DNA of 17,257 nt from an uncultured Collinsella sp. (GCA_900548075.1 URJD01000021.1:1-17257); one strand, 5' to 3'. Shown: positions 6,600 to 14,618, counted from the stretch's first letter. The notes: generated by a model from the sequence alone, not told the origin. A program made the numbers and translations.

Positions 6600-7955
6600 A
6601 TGCTTCTGGTCGCTAACGGTTCCGTCTTTACCCGCAATGCTCAGACCCCGTTCATTCCAAACGGTGCGGTCGCCATTGACGGAGATACGATCGTCGAAGT
6701 AGGTTCCGAGTGTGAGCTCAAGGCCAAGTACCCGGATGCCGAGTACGTCGACGCCCAGGGCAACCTCATCATGCCCGGACTCATCAACTGCCACACCCAC
6801 ATCTACTCGGGTCTGGCCCGCGGCCTTGCCATTAAGGGCTGCAACCCCACCAACTTCCTGGAGAATCTTGAGCAGCAGTGGTGGAAGATTGACGACAACC
6901 TGACGCTCGACGGCACCAAGGCCAGCGCCTACGCCACGATTCTTGACTCCATCCGCGATGGCGTCACCACGATCTTCGATCACCACGCAAGCTTCTGCGA
7001 GATCCCGGGCAGCCTCTTCACCATTAAGGACGCAGCTCAGGAGCTGGGTATGCGTTCGTGCCTGTGCTACGAGGTCTCTGATCGCCGCGGCCAGCAAAAA
7101 TGCGACCAGGCCATTGCCGAGAACGCCGAGTTTGCCCAGTGGGCCGCCAAGGAGCGTCGCGATAACGACAACCACATGATCGCCGCCATGTTTGGCGGAC
7201 ATGCCACCTTTACGCTTTCGGACGAGACCATGGACAAGATGGCCGAGGCCAACAACGGCCTGACCGGCTTCCACATCCATGTGTGCGAGGGCATGAACGA
7301 CGTGTGGGATTCCCGCCTCAACTGCGGTGGCATCAGCCCGGTCGAGCGCCTGCTGCAGCACAACCTGCTGGGTCCCGACACCATGCTGGGCCACTGCATC
7401 CACGTGACGCCTGCCGAGATGGATATCGTCAAGGAGTCCGGCACCTGGCTCGTCAACAACCCCGAATCCAATATGGGCAACGCCGTGGGCTGCGCCCCCG
7501 TGCTCGAATTCTTCCGCCGCGGCATCCCTGTGTGCATGGGCACCGACGCCTACACCCACGATATGCTCGAGAGCCTCAAGGTCTTCCTGATCATTCAGCG
7601 CCACAACGCCGCCATGCCCAACGTGGGCTGGTGCGAGGCCATGACCATGCTGTTCGAGAACAACGCCAAGATGGCGAGCAAGTACTTCGATTGCAAGCTC
7701 GGCGTGCTCGAGGCCGGCGCTGCCGCCGATGTCATCGTCATGGACTACAAGCCCTTTACGCCGCTGAGCGAGGAGAATATCGACGGCCACATGCTCTTTG
7801 GCATGATGGGCAAAAACTGCCGCACCACCATCATCAACGGCCGCGTCCTGTACAAGGATCGCGAGTTCGTTGGCATTGATGAGGACAAGATCAACGCGTG
7901 GACCATGGCTGAGTCCAAGAAGCTTTGGAGCACGCTCAACGATCGCGCCTACTAA
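6600..7955 (+). CDS. ssnA: SsnA-type aminohydrolase (amidohydrolase superfamily)
   Basis: 451 residues, close to E. coli SsnA (442). Cytoplasmic metal-dependent hydrolase of the ATZ/TRZ-like amidohydrolase group. Metal-site residues are visible: HTH motif His65/His67 in GLINCHTHIYSGLARG, His225-x-His227 and Glu230 in GFHIHVCEG, His265/His268 in GHCIHV, and Asp316 in MGTDAYTHD. NNPESNMGNAVG (286-297) and the C-terminal DVIVMDYKPFTP strand are typical of the family. In E. coli ssnA sits in the yge/ygf cluster tied to anaerobic purine use, and homologues are needed for gut bacterial urate breakdown. The chemistry is presumably deamination or ring opening of a purine-derived intermediate; the exact substrate is not settled by sequence. 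The start at 6600 is chosen from the Shine-Dalgarno. Followed by a 148-bp structured spacer and ygfK. Confidence 0.93.
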   Translation: MLLVANGSVFTRNAQTPFIPNGAVAIDGDTIVEVGSECELKAKYPDAEYVDAQGNLIMPGLINCHTHIYSGLARGLAIKGCNPTNFLENLEQQWWKIDDNLTLDGTKASAYATILDSIRDGVTTIFDHHASFCEIPGSLFTIKDAAQELGMRSCLCYEVSDRRGQQKCDQAIAENAEFAQWAAKERRDNDNHMIAAMFGGHATFTLSDETMDKMAEANNGLTGFHIHVCEGMNDVWDSRLNCGGISPVERLLQHNLLGPDTMLGHCIHVTPAEMDIVKESGTWLVNNPESNMGNAVGCAPVLEFFRRGIPVCMGTDAYTHDMLESLKVFLIIQRHNAAMPNVGWCEAMTMLFENNAKMASKYFDCKLGVLEAGAAADVIVMDYKPFTPLSEENIDGHMLFGMMGKNCRTTIINGRVLYKDREFVGIDEDKINAWTMAESKKLWSTLNDRAY

Positions 7956-7969
7956 TTACAAGTAGATTC

Positions 7970-8005
7970 GCGCACGTCGGATGTTTCGCCGCATCCGACG
8001 CGCGC
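7970..8005 (+). other. Intercistronic hairpin between ssnA and ygfK
   Basis: A perfect 9-bp stem CGTCGGATG (7975-7983) / CATCCGACG (7992-8000) with an 8-nt loop extends past one mismatch by four more pairs (7970-7973 with 8002-8005). It begins 15 nt after the ssnA stop and shares the outer CGTCGG/CCGACG of the first hairpin after the permease. There is no T-tract. Further downstream GTGcTAGCGCTACAC and a CGCCCG/CGGGCG pair add structure before the ygfK ribosome site. Confidence 0.55.
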
Positions 8006-8090
8006 ATAGGCGGCCTCCGCGGGGTCGCCGGCGCTGTGCTAGCGCTACACCGTATTTGCGCCCGCCGCGCGGTCTCGCCGGGCGTTACAG

Positions 8091-8097
8091 AGAGGAG
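8091..8097 (+). promoter_or_regulatory. Ribosome-binding site fixing the ygfK start
   Basis: AGAGGAG with a 6-base spacer precedes ATG 8104. An in-frame ATG at 7981 would add 41 Arg/Pro-rich residues that read through the hairpin spacer, so it is rejected. Confidence 0.85.
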
Positions 8098-8103
8098 CTC
8101 ATT

Positions 8104-11103
8104 ATGAGCGACATCATGAGGCCGATCCCGTTTTCGCAGCTGATGAACTGGATCATCGAGGAGCACAAGACCCAGGACGCCATCTTTGGCGTGCGTAAGA
8201 TGGTCACGACCAACCAGGAGGGTGCGCTTCCCATTTTTGACGAGCGCATCGAGACTCCGTTTGGCCCGGCTGCCGGTCCCAATACGCAGCTGGCCCAGAA
8301 CATCGTGGCCTCTTATGTGGCCGGTTCTCGCTTCTTTGAGCTCAAGACCGTCCAGGTTATGGACGGCGAGGAGCTCTCCAAGTGCGTCAACAAGCCCTGC
8401 ATCGTGGCTCAGGACGAGTGCTACAACTGCGAATGGTCGACCGAGCTCGAGGTTCCGCAGGCCTTTGCCGAGTACGTGAAGGCATGGTTTGCCTGCCACC
8501 TGATCGCTCGCGAGTACGGTCTGGGTAGCCCGGACGGCTTTGTCTTCAACATGTCGGTGGGCTATGACCTGGAGGGTATTAAGAGCCCCAAGGTCGATGC
8601 CTACATCGAGGGCATGAAGGACGCCAGCGGCTCCGACGTCTGGAACGAGTGCCGCGCATGGGCGCTCGCCAACCTGGACAAGTTTGAGCATGTCGACGCC
8701 GCGTTTGTCGAGTCCATCCCGGCACGCGTCTCCAACTCCATCACCGAGTCCACGCTGCACGGCTGCCCGCCGGCGGAGATCGAGCGCATCGCGACCTATC
8801 TGATCACCGAGAAGGGCCTCAACACCTACATCAAGTGCAACCCCACGCTGCTGGGCTATGAGTTTGCCCGCCAGCGCCTGAACGAGCTGGGCTTTGACTA
8901 CATCGTCTTCGATGACACGCACTTCCGCGAGGACCTGCAGTGGGTCGACGCCGTGCCCATGTTCGAGCGCCTGATTGCCCTGTGCGCCGAGCGCGGCCTG
9001 GAGTTTGGCGTCAAGCTGACCAACACGTTCCCCGTCGACGTGACGAGGAACGAGCTGCCTTCTACCGAGATGTACATGTCCGGCCGTTCGCTGTTCTCGC
9101 TGACCATCGAGGCCGCCCGCCGCATTACCGAGCAGTTCGATGGCAAGCTGCGCATCAGCTACTCCGGCGGTGCCACGGTCTACAACATCCGCGCCCTGTA
9201 TGACGCCGGCATTTGGCCCGTCACCCTGGCGACTGACGTGCTCAAGCCCGGTGGCTACGAGCGCTTTAGCCAGATGGCCGGCGAGTTTACCGACCTGGAC
9301 GGCAAGCCGTTTGAGGGCGTCTCGCTCGAGGCCGTGACCGCGATTCAGACCGACTCGCTCACCAACCCGCTCTACAAGAAGCCGCTGCGCCCGCTGCCCG
9401 ACCGCAAGGTCGCCGGCAAGAGCCCGCTTTCCGACTGCTTTACCACGCCGTGCCGCACGAGCTGCCCCATCCAGCAGGATATTCCCGCCTACCTGGCGGC
9501 TGTTGACGAGGGCCGCTACGAGGACGCGCTCAACATCATCATCGAGCGCAACGCCCTGCCGTTCATTACCGGCACCATCTGCCCGCATCCCTGCGGCCGT
9601 GCCTGCGAGCGTGCGTTCTACGAGCCCGAGGGCGCCCAGATTCGCGCCAGCAAGCTCAAGGCCGCCCGCGAGGCCATGACCGCCGTGCTGCCCAAGCTGC
9701 GCGCTCAGGCCATCGCAAACGACGCCGAGCGCAACGTTGCCGTTATTGGTGGCGGCCCGGCCGGTCTGGCGACGGCGTTCTTCCTGACGCGCGCCGGCGT
9801 GCCCGTCACCATCTTTGAGGCCCGCGATTCGCTCGGCGGCGTGGTCCGTCACGTGATTCCCGAGTTCCGTATCGCCAGCGACGATATCTCCCACGACGCC
9901 GAGCTCTGCCTGGCCTTTGGCGCCAAGGTGCAGCTCAATGCCCGCGTGGAGTCCATTGACGAGCTCAAAGCCCAGGGCTTTACCGACGTGGTCGTTGCTA
10001 CCGGTGCCTGGATGCCCGGCTCTGCGGGCTTGGGCGAGGGTGCCGAGCTCGATGTGCTGGAGTTCCTCGAGGCCGCCAAGAAGGGCGAGAAGCTCGAGCT
10101 GGGCGAGGACGTCGTGGTCATCGGCGCCGGCAACACCGCCATGGACGCCGCCCGCGTGGCTAAGCGCCTGGCTGGTGTGAAGAACGTGCGCCTGGTGTAT
10201 CGCCGCACCAAGAAGCAGATGCCCGCCGACGAGGAAGAGCTCGATCTTGCTCTTGCCGATGGCGTTGAGTTCTGCGAGCTGCTGGCGCCCAAGGCGCTCA
10301 ACGGCGCCGTGCTGACCTGCGATGTTATGGAGCTTGGCGAGCCGGACGCAAGCGGCCGTCGCAGCCCTGTCGCCACGGGCGAGACCGTCGAGCTTTCCGC
10401 CACCACGGTGATCTGCGCCGTGGGCGAGGGCATCGATGCCAGCCTGTACGACGCCGCGGGCGTCGAGCACGACCGTCGCGGCCGCCTTGCCGCCACCTCC
10501 ACCGGCGTCGAGGGCGTCTGGGCTGCCGGTGACTGCCGTCGCGGTCCGGCCACCGTGGTCGAGGCTATCGCCGACGCCGCCGAGGTCGCCCGTGCCATCG
10601 CTGGCGTGGACTTTAACAAGTACGCCGACCAGAATGCTCAGGCCGGTCGCGAGGACGCCTGCTACGAGCGCAAGGGGTCGCTGTGCCGCGACAAGCGCAA
10701 TTGCACCAAGACCCGCTGCCTGGGCTGCGGCTCGGTGTGCGAGGTCTGCTGCGACGTGTGCCCCAACCGCGCCAACGTGGCAATTAAGGTGCCGGGCCTG
10801 GCCAAGCATCAGGTCGTCCATGTCGACGGCATGTGCAACGAGTGTGGCAACTGCGCCGTGTTCTGCCCCTACCAGGAGGGTCGTCCCTACAAGGACAAGC
10901 TCACCCTGTTCTGGAGCGATCAGGACATGGAGAACTCCGAGAACGAGGGCTTCCTGGCCGTGGACGAGGACCACTTTAAGGTTCGTGTCGCCGGCACGGT
11001 TCGCACCGTCTCAGTCGATGCCGTCAACACCGGTCTGCCCGAGGCCGTCCGCCTGACCATCAAGGCCGTGCGCGACAGCTATCCGTATCTCCTTAAGAAA
11101 TAG
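8104..11103 (+). CDS. ygfK: YgfK-type iron-sulfur flavoprotein oxidoreductase ('putative selenate reductase' family)
   Basis: 999 residues (E. coli YgfK is 1032). Domains in order: an FMN-type barrel resembling dihydroorotate dehydrogenase (about 40-420; FFELKTVQ, IKCNPTLLGY, SGGATVYN 354-361); a GltD-like Fe-S helical domain (about 440-530; Cys445, 450, 454, 493, 497, 501); an FAD-binding fold (GGGPAG 549-554); an NAD(P)-binding fold (GAGNTAMD 674-681); the closing flavin motif AAGDC (807-811); and a C-terminal double [4Fe-4S] domain (Cys872, 875, 879 and nearby; CNECGNCAVFCP 911-922). These are the modules of dihydropyrimidine dehydrogenase in rearranged order. There is no molybdenum domain, so the family name 'selenate reductase' says little. 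Its place between ssnA and the hydroxylase supports a role in purine/urate conversion, probably NAD(P)H- or ferredoxin-linked ring reduction (inference). Confidence 0.92.
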   Translation: MSDIMRPIPFSQLMNWIIEEHKTQDAIFGVRKMVTTNQEGALPIFDERIETPFGPAAGPNTQLAQNIVASYVAGSRFFELKTVQVMDGEELSKCVNKPCIVAQDECYNCEWSTELEVPQAFAEYVKAWFACHLIAREYGLGSPDGFVFNMSVGYDLEGIKSPKVDAYIEGMKDASGSDVWNECRAWALANLDKFEHVDAAFVESIPARVSNSITESTLHGCPPAEIERIATYLITEKGLNTYIKCNPTLLGYEFARQRLNELGFDYIVFDDTHFREDLQWVDAVPMFERLIALCAERGLEFGVKLTNTFPVDVTRNELPSTEMYMSGRSLFSLTIEAARRITEQFDGKLRISYSGGATVYNIRALYDAGIWPVTLATDVLKPGGYERFSQMAGEFTDLDGKPFEGVSLEAVTAIQTDSLTNPLYKKPLRPLPDRKVAGKSPLSDCFTTPCRTSCPIQQDIPAYLAAVDEGRYEDALNIIIERNALPFITGTICPHPCGRACERAFYEPEGAQIRASKLKAAREAMTAVLPKLRAQAIANDAERNVAVIGGGPAGLATAFFLTRAGVPVTIFEARDSLGGVVRHVIPEFRIASDDISHDAELCLAFGAKVQLNARVESIDELKAQGFTDVVVATGAWMPGSAGLGEGAELDVLEFLEAAKKGEKLELGEDVVVIGAGNTAMDAARVAKRLAGVKNVRLVYRRTKKQMPADEEELDLALADGVEFCELLAPKALNGAVLTCDVMELGEPDASGRRSPVATGETVELSATTVICAVGEGIDASLYDAAGVEHDRRGRLAATSTGVEGVWAAGDCRRGPATVVEAIADAAEVARAIAGVDFNKYADQNAQAGREDACYERKGSLCRDKRNCTKTRCLGCGSVCEVCCDVCPNRANVAIKVPGLAKHQVVHVDGMCNECGNCAVFCPYQEGRPYKDKLTLFWSDQDMENSENEGFLAVDEDHFKVRVAGTVRTVSVDAVNTGLPEAVRLTIKAVRDSYPYLLKK

Positions 11104-11114
11104 GCGAGTCTCTT

Positions 11115-11594
11115 ATGGCCAAATCCATTCAACATAACGTGGCCTACGTTGCCTGCGGAAGCGGTTGCGCCTCCGCAGGCGGCGACGCCCGCTGCAGCGA
11201 AGGCTGCATTGGCTGTGGCGCCTGCGTCACGGCCTGTCCCCACGGCGCCATTGCGCTGGTCGATGGCATCGCCCGCGTGGACCGCTCCAAGTGCACGGGC
11301 TGTGGCCTGTGCGGCATGGCGTGCCCGCAGCGCGTGATTGCCTTCGTCCCCGGCTACCAGAACATTCTGGTGCGCTGCAACAACACCGATAAGGGTGCCA
11401 TTGCGCGCAAGGTCTGCGACACGAGCTGCATCGGTTGCGGTATGTGCGTCAAAAAGTGCCCTGCCGGCGCTATCCGCATCGAGGACAACTGCGCCCATAT
11501 CGACGGCGTGGACTGCCTGTCGTGCGGCATGTGCGCCGTCGTCTGCCCTCATGGCGCCATCCACGACCGCACCGGCATCGCCGCCGGCGTGTAG
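11115..11594 (+). CDS. Polyferredoxin with four [4Fe-4S] motifs (RnfB-like)
   Basis: 159 residues. Four CxxCxxCxxxCP motifs are seen: Cys31/34/37/41, Cys60/63/66/70, Cys105/108/111/115 and Cys134/137/140/144. The pattern is two ferredoxin pairs separated by a linker with RnfB-like text (RCNNTDKGAIARKVCDTSCIGCGMC spans 87-111). Extra cysteines at 14, 18, 27, 88, 101 and 126 could hold another cluster. No membrane segment or signal peptide, so it is cytoplasmic. It lies 11 bp after ygfK and 12 bp before xdhD, an arrangement expected for an electron carrier between the two. Its ribosome site is weak, which suggests translational coupling to ygfK. E. coli has ferredoxin-like YgfS/YgfT in the analogous cluster, but I do not claim orthology. 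Confidence 0.9.
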   Translation: MAKSIQHNVAYVACGSGCASAGGDARCSEGCIGCGACVTACPHGAIALVDGIARVDRSKCTGCGLCGMACPQRVIAFVPGYQNILVRCNNTDKGAIARKVCDTSCIGCGMCVKKCPAGAIRIEDNCAHIDGVDCLSCGMCAVVCPHGAIHDRTGIAAGV

Positions 11595-11606
11595 AAGGGA
11601 ATTACC

Positions 11607-14384
11607 ATGGCACAGGAATTCACTTTTACCGTTAACGGCGTCGAGCGCACGACGACCCAAAACAAACCGCTGCTGCGCTACCTGCGCGACGACCTGCATA
11701 TCCATTCCGCCAAGGACGGCTGCTCCGAAGGTGCTTGCGGTACCTGCACCATCCATGTGGACGGTGCGGCCGTCAAGGCCTGCGTGCTGACCACCGCGCT
11801 TGCCGCCGGCCGCAACATCGTGACCGTCGAGGGCTTGCCCGAGGACGTGCGCGAGGCCTTTGTGTACGCCTTTGGCGCCGTGGGCGCCGTGCAGTGCGGT
11901 TTTTGCATCCCCGGCATGGTCATGGCGGGTGCAGCGCTTATCGCCGAGGATCCCGAGCCTACCGAGGAGCAGATCAAGTACGCCATCCGCGGCAACGTCT
12001 GCCGTTGCACCGGCTACAAAAAGATTATCGAGGGCATCTCGCTGGCCGCTGCGGTGCTCCGCGGCGAAAAGCAGATCGACGAAGACCTGGAGCGCGGCGA
12101 CGACTACGGCGTGGGCAAGCGCGCCTTCCGTATCGACGTGCGCAAGAAGGTGCTCGGCGAGGGCAAGTATCCCGACGACATCGACGAGCTCGATCAGCCG
12201 GGTCTGACCTACGCCAGCGCCGTGCGCTCCAAGTATCCGCGCGCCCGCGTGCTCTCCATCGATACCTCCAAGGCCGAGGCCCTGCCCGGTGTGGTGGGCA
12301 TTCTGCGCGCCGAGGACGTGCCGGTCAACCAGGTCGGCCACCTTATCCAGGACTGGGACGTCATGATCGCCCAGGGCGATATCACCCGCTGCGTGGGCGA
12401 TGCCATTGTACTGGTGGTTGCCGAGGACGAGGCGACGCTCGAGAAGGCCAAGAAGCTCGTAAAGATTGATTACGAGCCGCTGGAGCCCGTGCGCAACATT
12501 GTCGAGGCCAGGGCTGCCGACGCTCCGCGCCTGCACGACAGCTTCTTTGCCTTTGGCAACACGGTGGAGCTCAAGGACAACGTGTGCCAGAGCCGTCACG
12601 TGACGCGCGGCGACGCCGCCAAGGCGTTGGCCGAAAGCGCGTTCACCGTGACACAGCGCTTTACCACGCCCTTTACCGAGCATGCCTTCTTGGAGCCCGA
12701 GTGCGCCGTCGCCTTCCCGTACAAGAACGGCGTCAAGGTGCAGTCGACCGACCAGGGTGCCTACGACACGCGCAAAGAGTGCGCCCACATGTTTGGCTGG
12801 GACAACGAGCCCGAGCGCGTGGTCGTCGAGACCATGCTTGTGGGCGGCGGCTTTGGCGGCAAGGAGGACGTGTCCATCCAGCACCTGGCCGCGCTCGCCG
12901 CATATAAGTTTCAGCGTCCCGTGAAGTGCAAACTCACACGCGCCGAGTCGCTCGCGTTCCATCCCAAGCGCCACGCCATGGACGGCACCTTTACACTGGG
13001 TTGCGACGTCGAGGGCAACTTTACCGGTCTGGATTGCGAGATCAATTTTGATACCGGCGCCTACGCGTCGCTGTGCGGCCCGGTGCTCGAGCGCGCCTGC
13101 ACGCATGCCGTCGGCCCCTACAAGTACCAGAACACCGACATTCGCGGTTTTGGCTACTACACCAACAACCCGCCCGCCGGCGCGTACCGAGGCTTTGGCG
13201 TTTGCCAGTCCGAGTTTGCGCTCGAGAGCCTGATCGACCTGCTGGCAGAAAAGGTCGGCCTGGATCCGTGGGAGATTCGTTACCGAAACGCTATCGAGCC
13301 GGGCGAGGTTTTGCCCAACGGCCAAATTGCCGACTGTTCCACGGCGCTTAAGGAGACACTGCTCGAGGTCAAGGATGCCTACTACGCGCATCCCGGACAC
13401 GCTGGCATTGCCTGCGCCATGAAGAATGCCGGTGTGGGCGTGGGCCTGCCCGATGCCGGCCGCTGCAAGATTCGCATCGAGGACGGCCGTGCCGTGGTTT
13501 ATGCCGCCACGTCCGACATCGGCCAGGGCTGCAACACCGTCTTTTTGCAGGACGTTGCCGAGGCATGCGGTCTGCCGCTTCGCTACATTGCCAACGGCGA
13601 GTGCTCCACCGAGAACGCTCCCGATTCCGGCACCACGTCTGGTTCGCGTCAGACGGTCGTGACCGGCGAGGCCGTGCGCGGTGCCGCCTTCCTGCTGCGC
13701 GATGCCATGCTTGACATCGAGGCCGGCAAGTCTGCGCCCGCCGCTCCCGTGAATGCACATGGCGACGGCGTCAAGATCGAGTACTACGACGGTCACGCCT
13801 ATCAGCTACACACGCAGGAGCTCGTCGCCGGCCAGGGTATGCATCCTCAGGATCCCGCGGCCGCCATCAAGGCACTCGAGGGATGCGAGTTTGGCTACGT
13901 GTACCTGGAGCCGACCGACAAGCTGGGTGCGGATGTTCCCAACCCCAAGAGCCACATCTGCTACGGCTTTGCCACGCATGTGGTTATTTTGGACGACGAC
14001 GGCCGCGTGAGCGAGGTCTATGCCGCGCACGATTCCGGCAAGGTGGTCAACCCCATCTCCATCCAGGGTCAGATCGAAGGTGGCGTACTCATGGGTATGG
14101 GCTATGCGCTTACCGAGGACTGGCCGCTCAAGGACTGCGTGCCCCAGGCAAGGTACGGCACGCTCGGGCTGTTCCGTGCGCCCGAGATTCCGGATATCCA
14201 CGCCATCTACGTGGAGAAGGACGAGCTGCTGCCCGTGGCATACGGCGGTAAGGGCATCGGCGAGATCGCAACGATCCCCACGGCGCCCGCCGTGCAGAAC
14301 GCCTACCGCGCGTTTGACGGCAAGCTGCGTCCGGATCTGCCCATGGTGGATACGCCCTACAGCCGCGCTCGTCACCGCGGGTAG
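11607..14384 (+). CDS. xdhD: XdhD-type molybdenum hydroxylase (selenium-dependent xanthine dehydrogenase family), FAD domain absent
   Basis: 925 residues. Domain 1 (1-80) is a plant-type [2Fe-2S] ferredoxin, Cys39/44/47/59; domain 2 (about 80-155) is the all-helical [2Fe-2S] domain, Cys97/100/132/134. The molybdopterin-binding part follows directly (about 170-920) with GGGFGGKE (413-420), AYRGFG (526-531), IGQGCNT (638-644) and the KGIGE motif with probable catalytic Glu886. The usual FAD domain is missing, and no FAD subunit gene (YgfM/XdhB type) is in the window. Predicted to hydroxylate hypoxanthine, xanthine or a related purine at molybdenum. In this family selenium, where used, is an inorganic ligand rather than selenocysteine, and no in-frame UGA is involved. 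AAGGGA ends 6 bases before the ATG. Last gene of the block, followed by a strong terminator. Confidence 0.92.
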   Translation: MAQEFTFTVNGVERTTTQNKPLLRYLRDDLHIHSAKDGCSEGACGTCTIHVDGAAVKACVLTTALAAGRNIVTVEGLPEDVREAFVYAFGAVGAVQCGFCIPGMVMAGAALIAEDPEPTEEQIKYAIRGNVCRCTGYKKIIEGISLAAAVLRGEKQIDEDLERGDDYGVGKRAFRIDVRKKVLGEGKYPDDIDELDQPGLTYASAVRSKYPRARVLSIDTSKAEALPGVVGILRAEDVPVNQVGHLIQDWDVMIAQGDITRCVGDAIVLVVAEDEATLEKAKKLVKIDYEPLEPVRNIVEARAADAPRLHDSFFAFGNTVELKDNVCQSRHVTRGDAAKALAESAFTVTQRFTTPFTEHAFLEPECAVAFPYKNGVKVQSTDQGAYDTRKECAHMFGWDNEPERVVVETMLVGGGFGGKEDVSIQHLAALAAYKFQRPVKCKLTRAESLAFHPKRHAMDGTFTLGCDVEGNFTGLDCEINFDTGAYASLCGPVLERACTHAVGPYKYQNTDIRGFGYYTNNPPAGAYRGFGVCQSEFALESLIDLLAEKVGLDPWEIRYRNAIEPGEVLPNGQIADCSTALKETLLEVKDAYYAHPGHAGIACAMKNAGVGVGLPDAGRCKIRIEDGRAVVYAATSDIGQGCNTVFLQDVAEACGLPLRYIANGECSTENAPDSGTTSGSRQTVVTGEAVRGAAFLLRDAMLDIEAGKSAPAAPVNAHGDGVKIEYYDGHAYQLHTQELVAGQGMHPQDPAAAIKALEGCEFGYVYLEPTDKLGADVPNPKSHICYGFATHVVILDDDGRVSEVYAAHDSGKVVNPISIQGQIEGGVLMGMGYALTEDWPLKDCVPQARYGTLGLFRAPEIPDIHAIYVEKDELLPVAYGGKGIGEIATIPTAPAVQNAYRAFDGKLRPDLPMVDTPYSRARHRG

Positions 14385-14453
14385 GGTAGGGCGCGGACAG
14401 CCATTGCCGATGGGCTGTTCGCGCTCACCATCAACTGCATATGCTGCGCTTTT

Positions 14454-14489
14454 GGCCCCGGCTTCCGTGCGAGCCGGGGCCTTTTGTTT
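14454..14489 (+). terminator. Rho-independent terminator of the purine block
   Basis: GGCCCCGGCT (14454-14463) and AGCCGGGGCC (14472-14481) form a perfect 10-bp G/C-rich stem with an 8-nt loop, followed by TTTTGTTT (14482-14489). It lies 69 bp after the xdhD stop. Confidence 0.92.
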
Positions 14490-14510
14490 GCCGAGCGAGG
14501 GCTGCCGATC

Positions 14511-14556
14511 GGAAAGCGCATCCCACAATTCGACTTTAGAACGGGACGCGCTTTCC
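14511..14556. repeat. 46-bp dyad repeat, copy 1
   Basis: GGAAAGCGCATCCC (14511-14524) is inverted as GGGACGCGCTTTCC (14543-14556), pairing 13 of 14 bases around an 18-nt loop. It has exactly the same length as copy 2 and is identical at 34 of 46 positions. Confidence 0.8.
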
Positions 14557-14572
14557 CAACGGGGCCCCAAGC

Positions 14573-14618
14573 GGAAACTGCATCCCGGAATCTGGCTCCA
14601 AAACGGGATGCACTTTCC
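14573..14618. repeat. 46-bp dyad repeat, copy 2
   Basis: GGAAACTGCATCCCG (14573-14587) is inverted as CGGGATGCACTTTCC (14604-14618), pairing 14 of 15 bases around a 16-nt loop. The C-G pair at unit positions 7/40 of copy 1 is T-A here, so the stem is conserved through a double change. A decayed third copy may lie at 14619-14655 (GAACTGC ... TTGGCTCCGGGA). No T-tract follows, so these are not ordinary terminators. The rest of 14385-14766 holds the terminator and the exporter promoter. Confidence 0.8.

Noticed and set aside
7936..10974. Very long open frame (over 1000 codons) on the minus strand opposite ygfK
   Set aside because: It has low-complexity Ala/Gly/His/Leu-rich content and no recognisable domain or ribosome site, and it mirrors the third-position G/C bias of ygfK. 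It is a shadow frame.
11079..13796. 905-codon open frame on the minus strand opposite the ferredoxin and xdhD
   Set aside because: Same reason: an antisense product of G/C-biased codons in real genes that carry complete motifs on the plus strand.
11607..14384. Selenocysteine codon in the selenium-dependent hydroxylase family
   Set aside because: The frame is continuous without an internal TGA; in this family selenium is a cofactor ligand, not an encoded residue.
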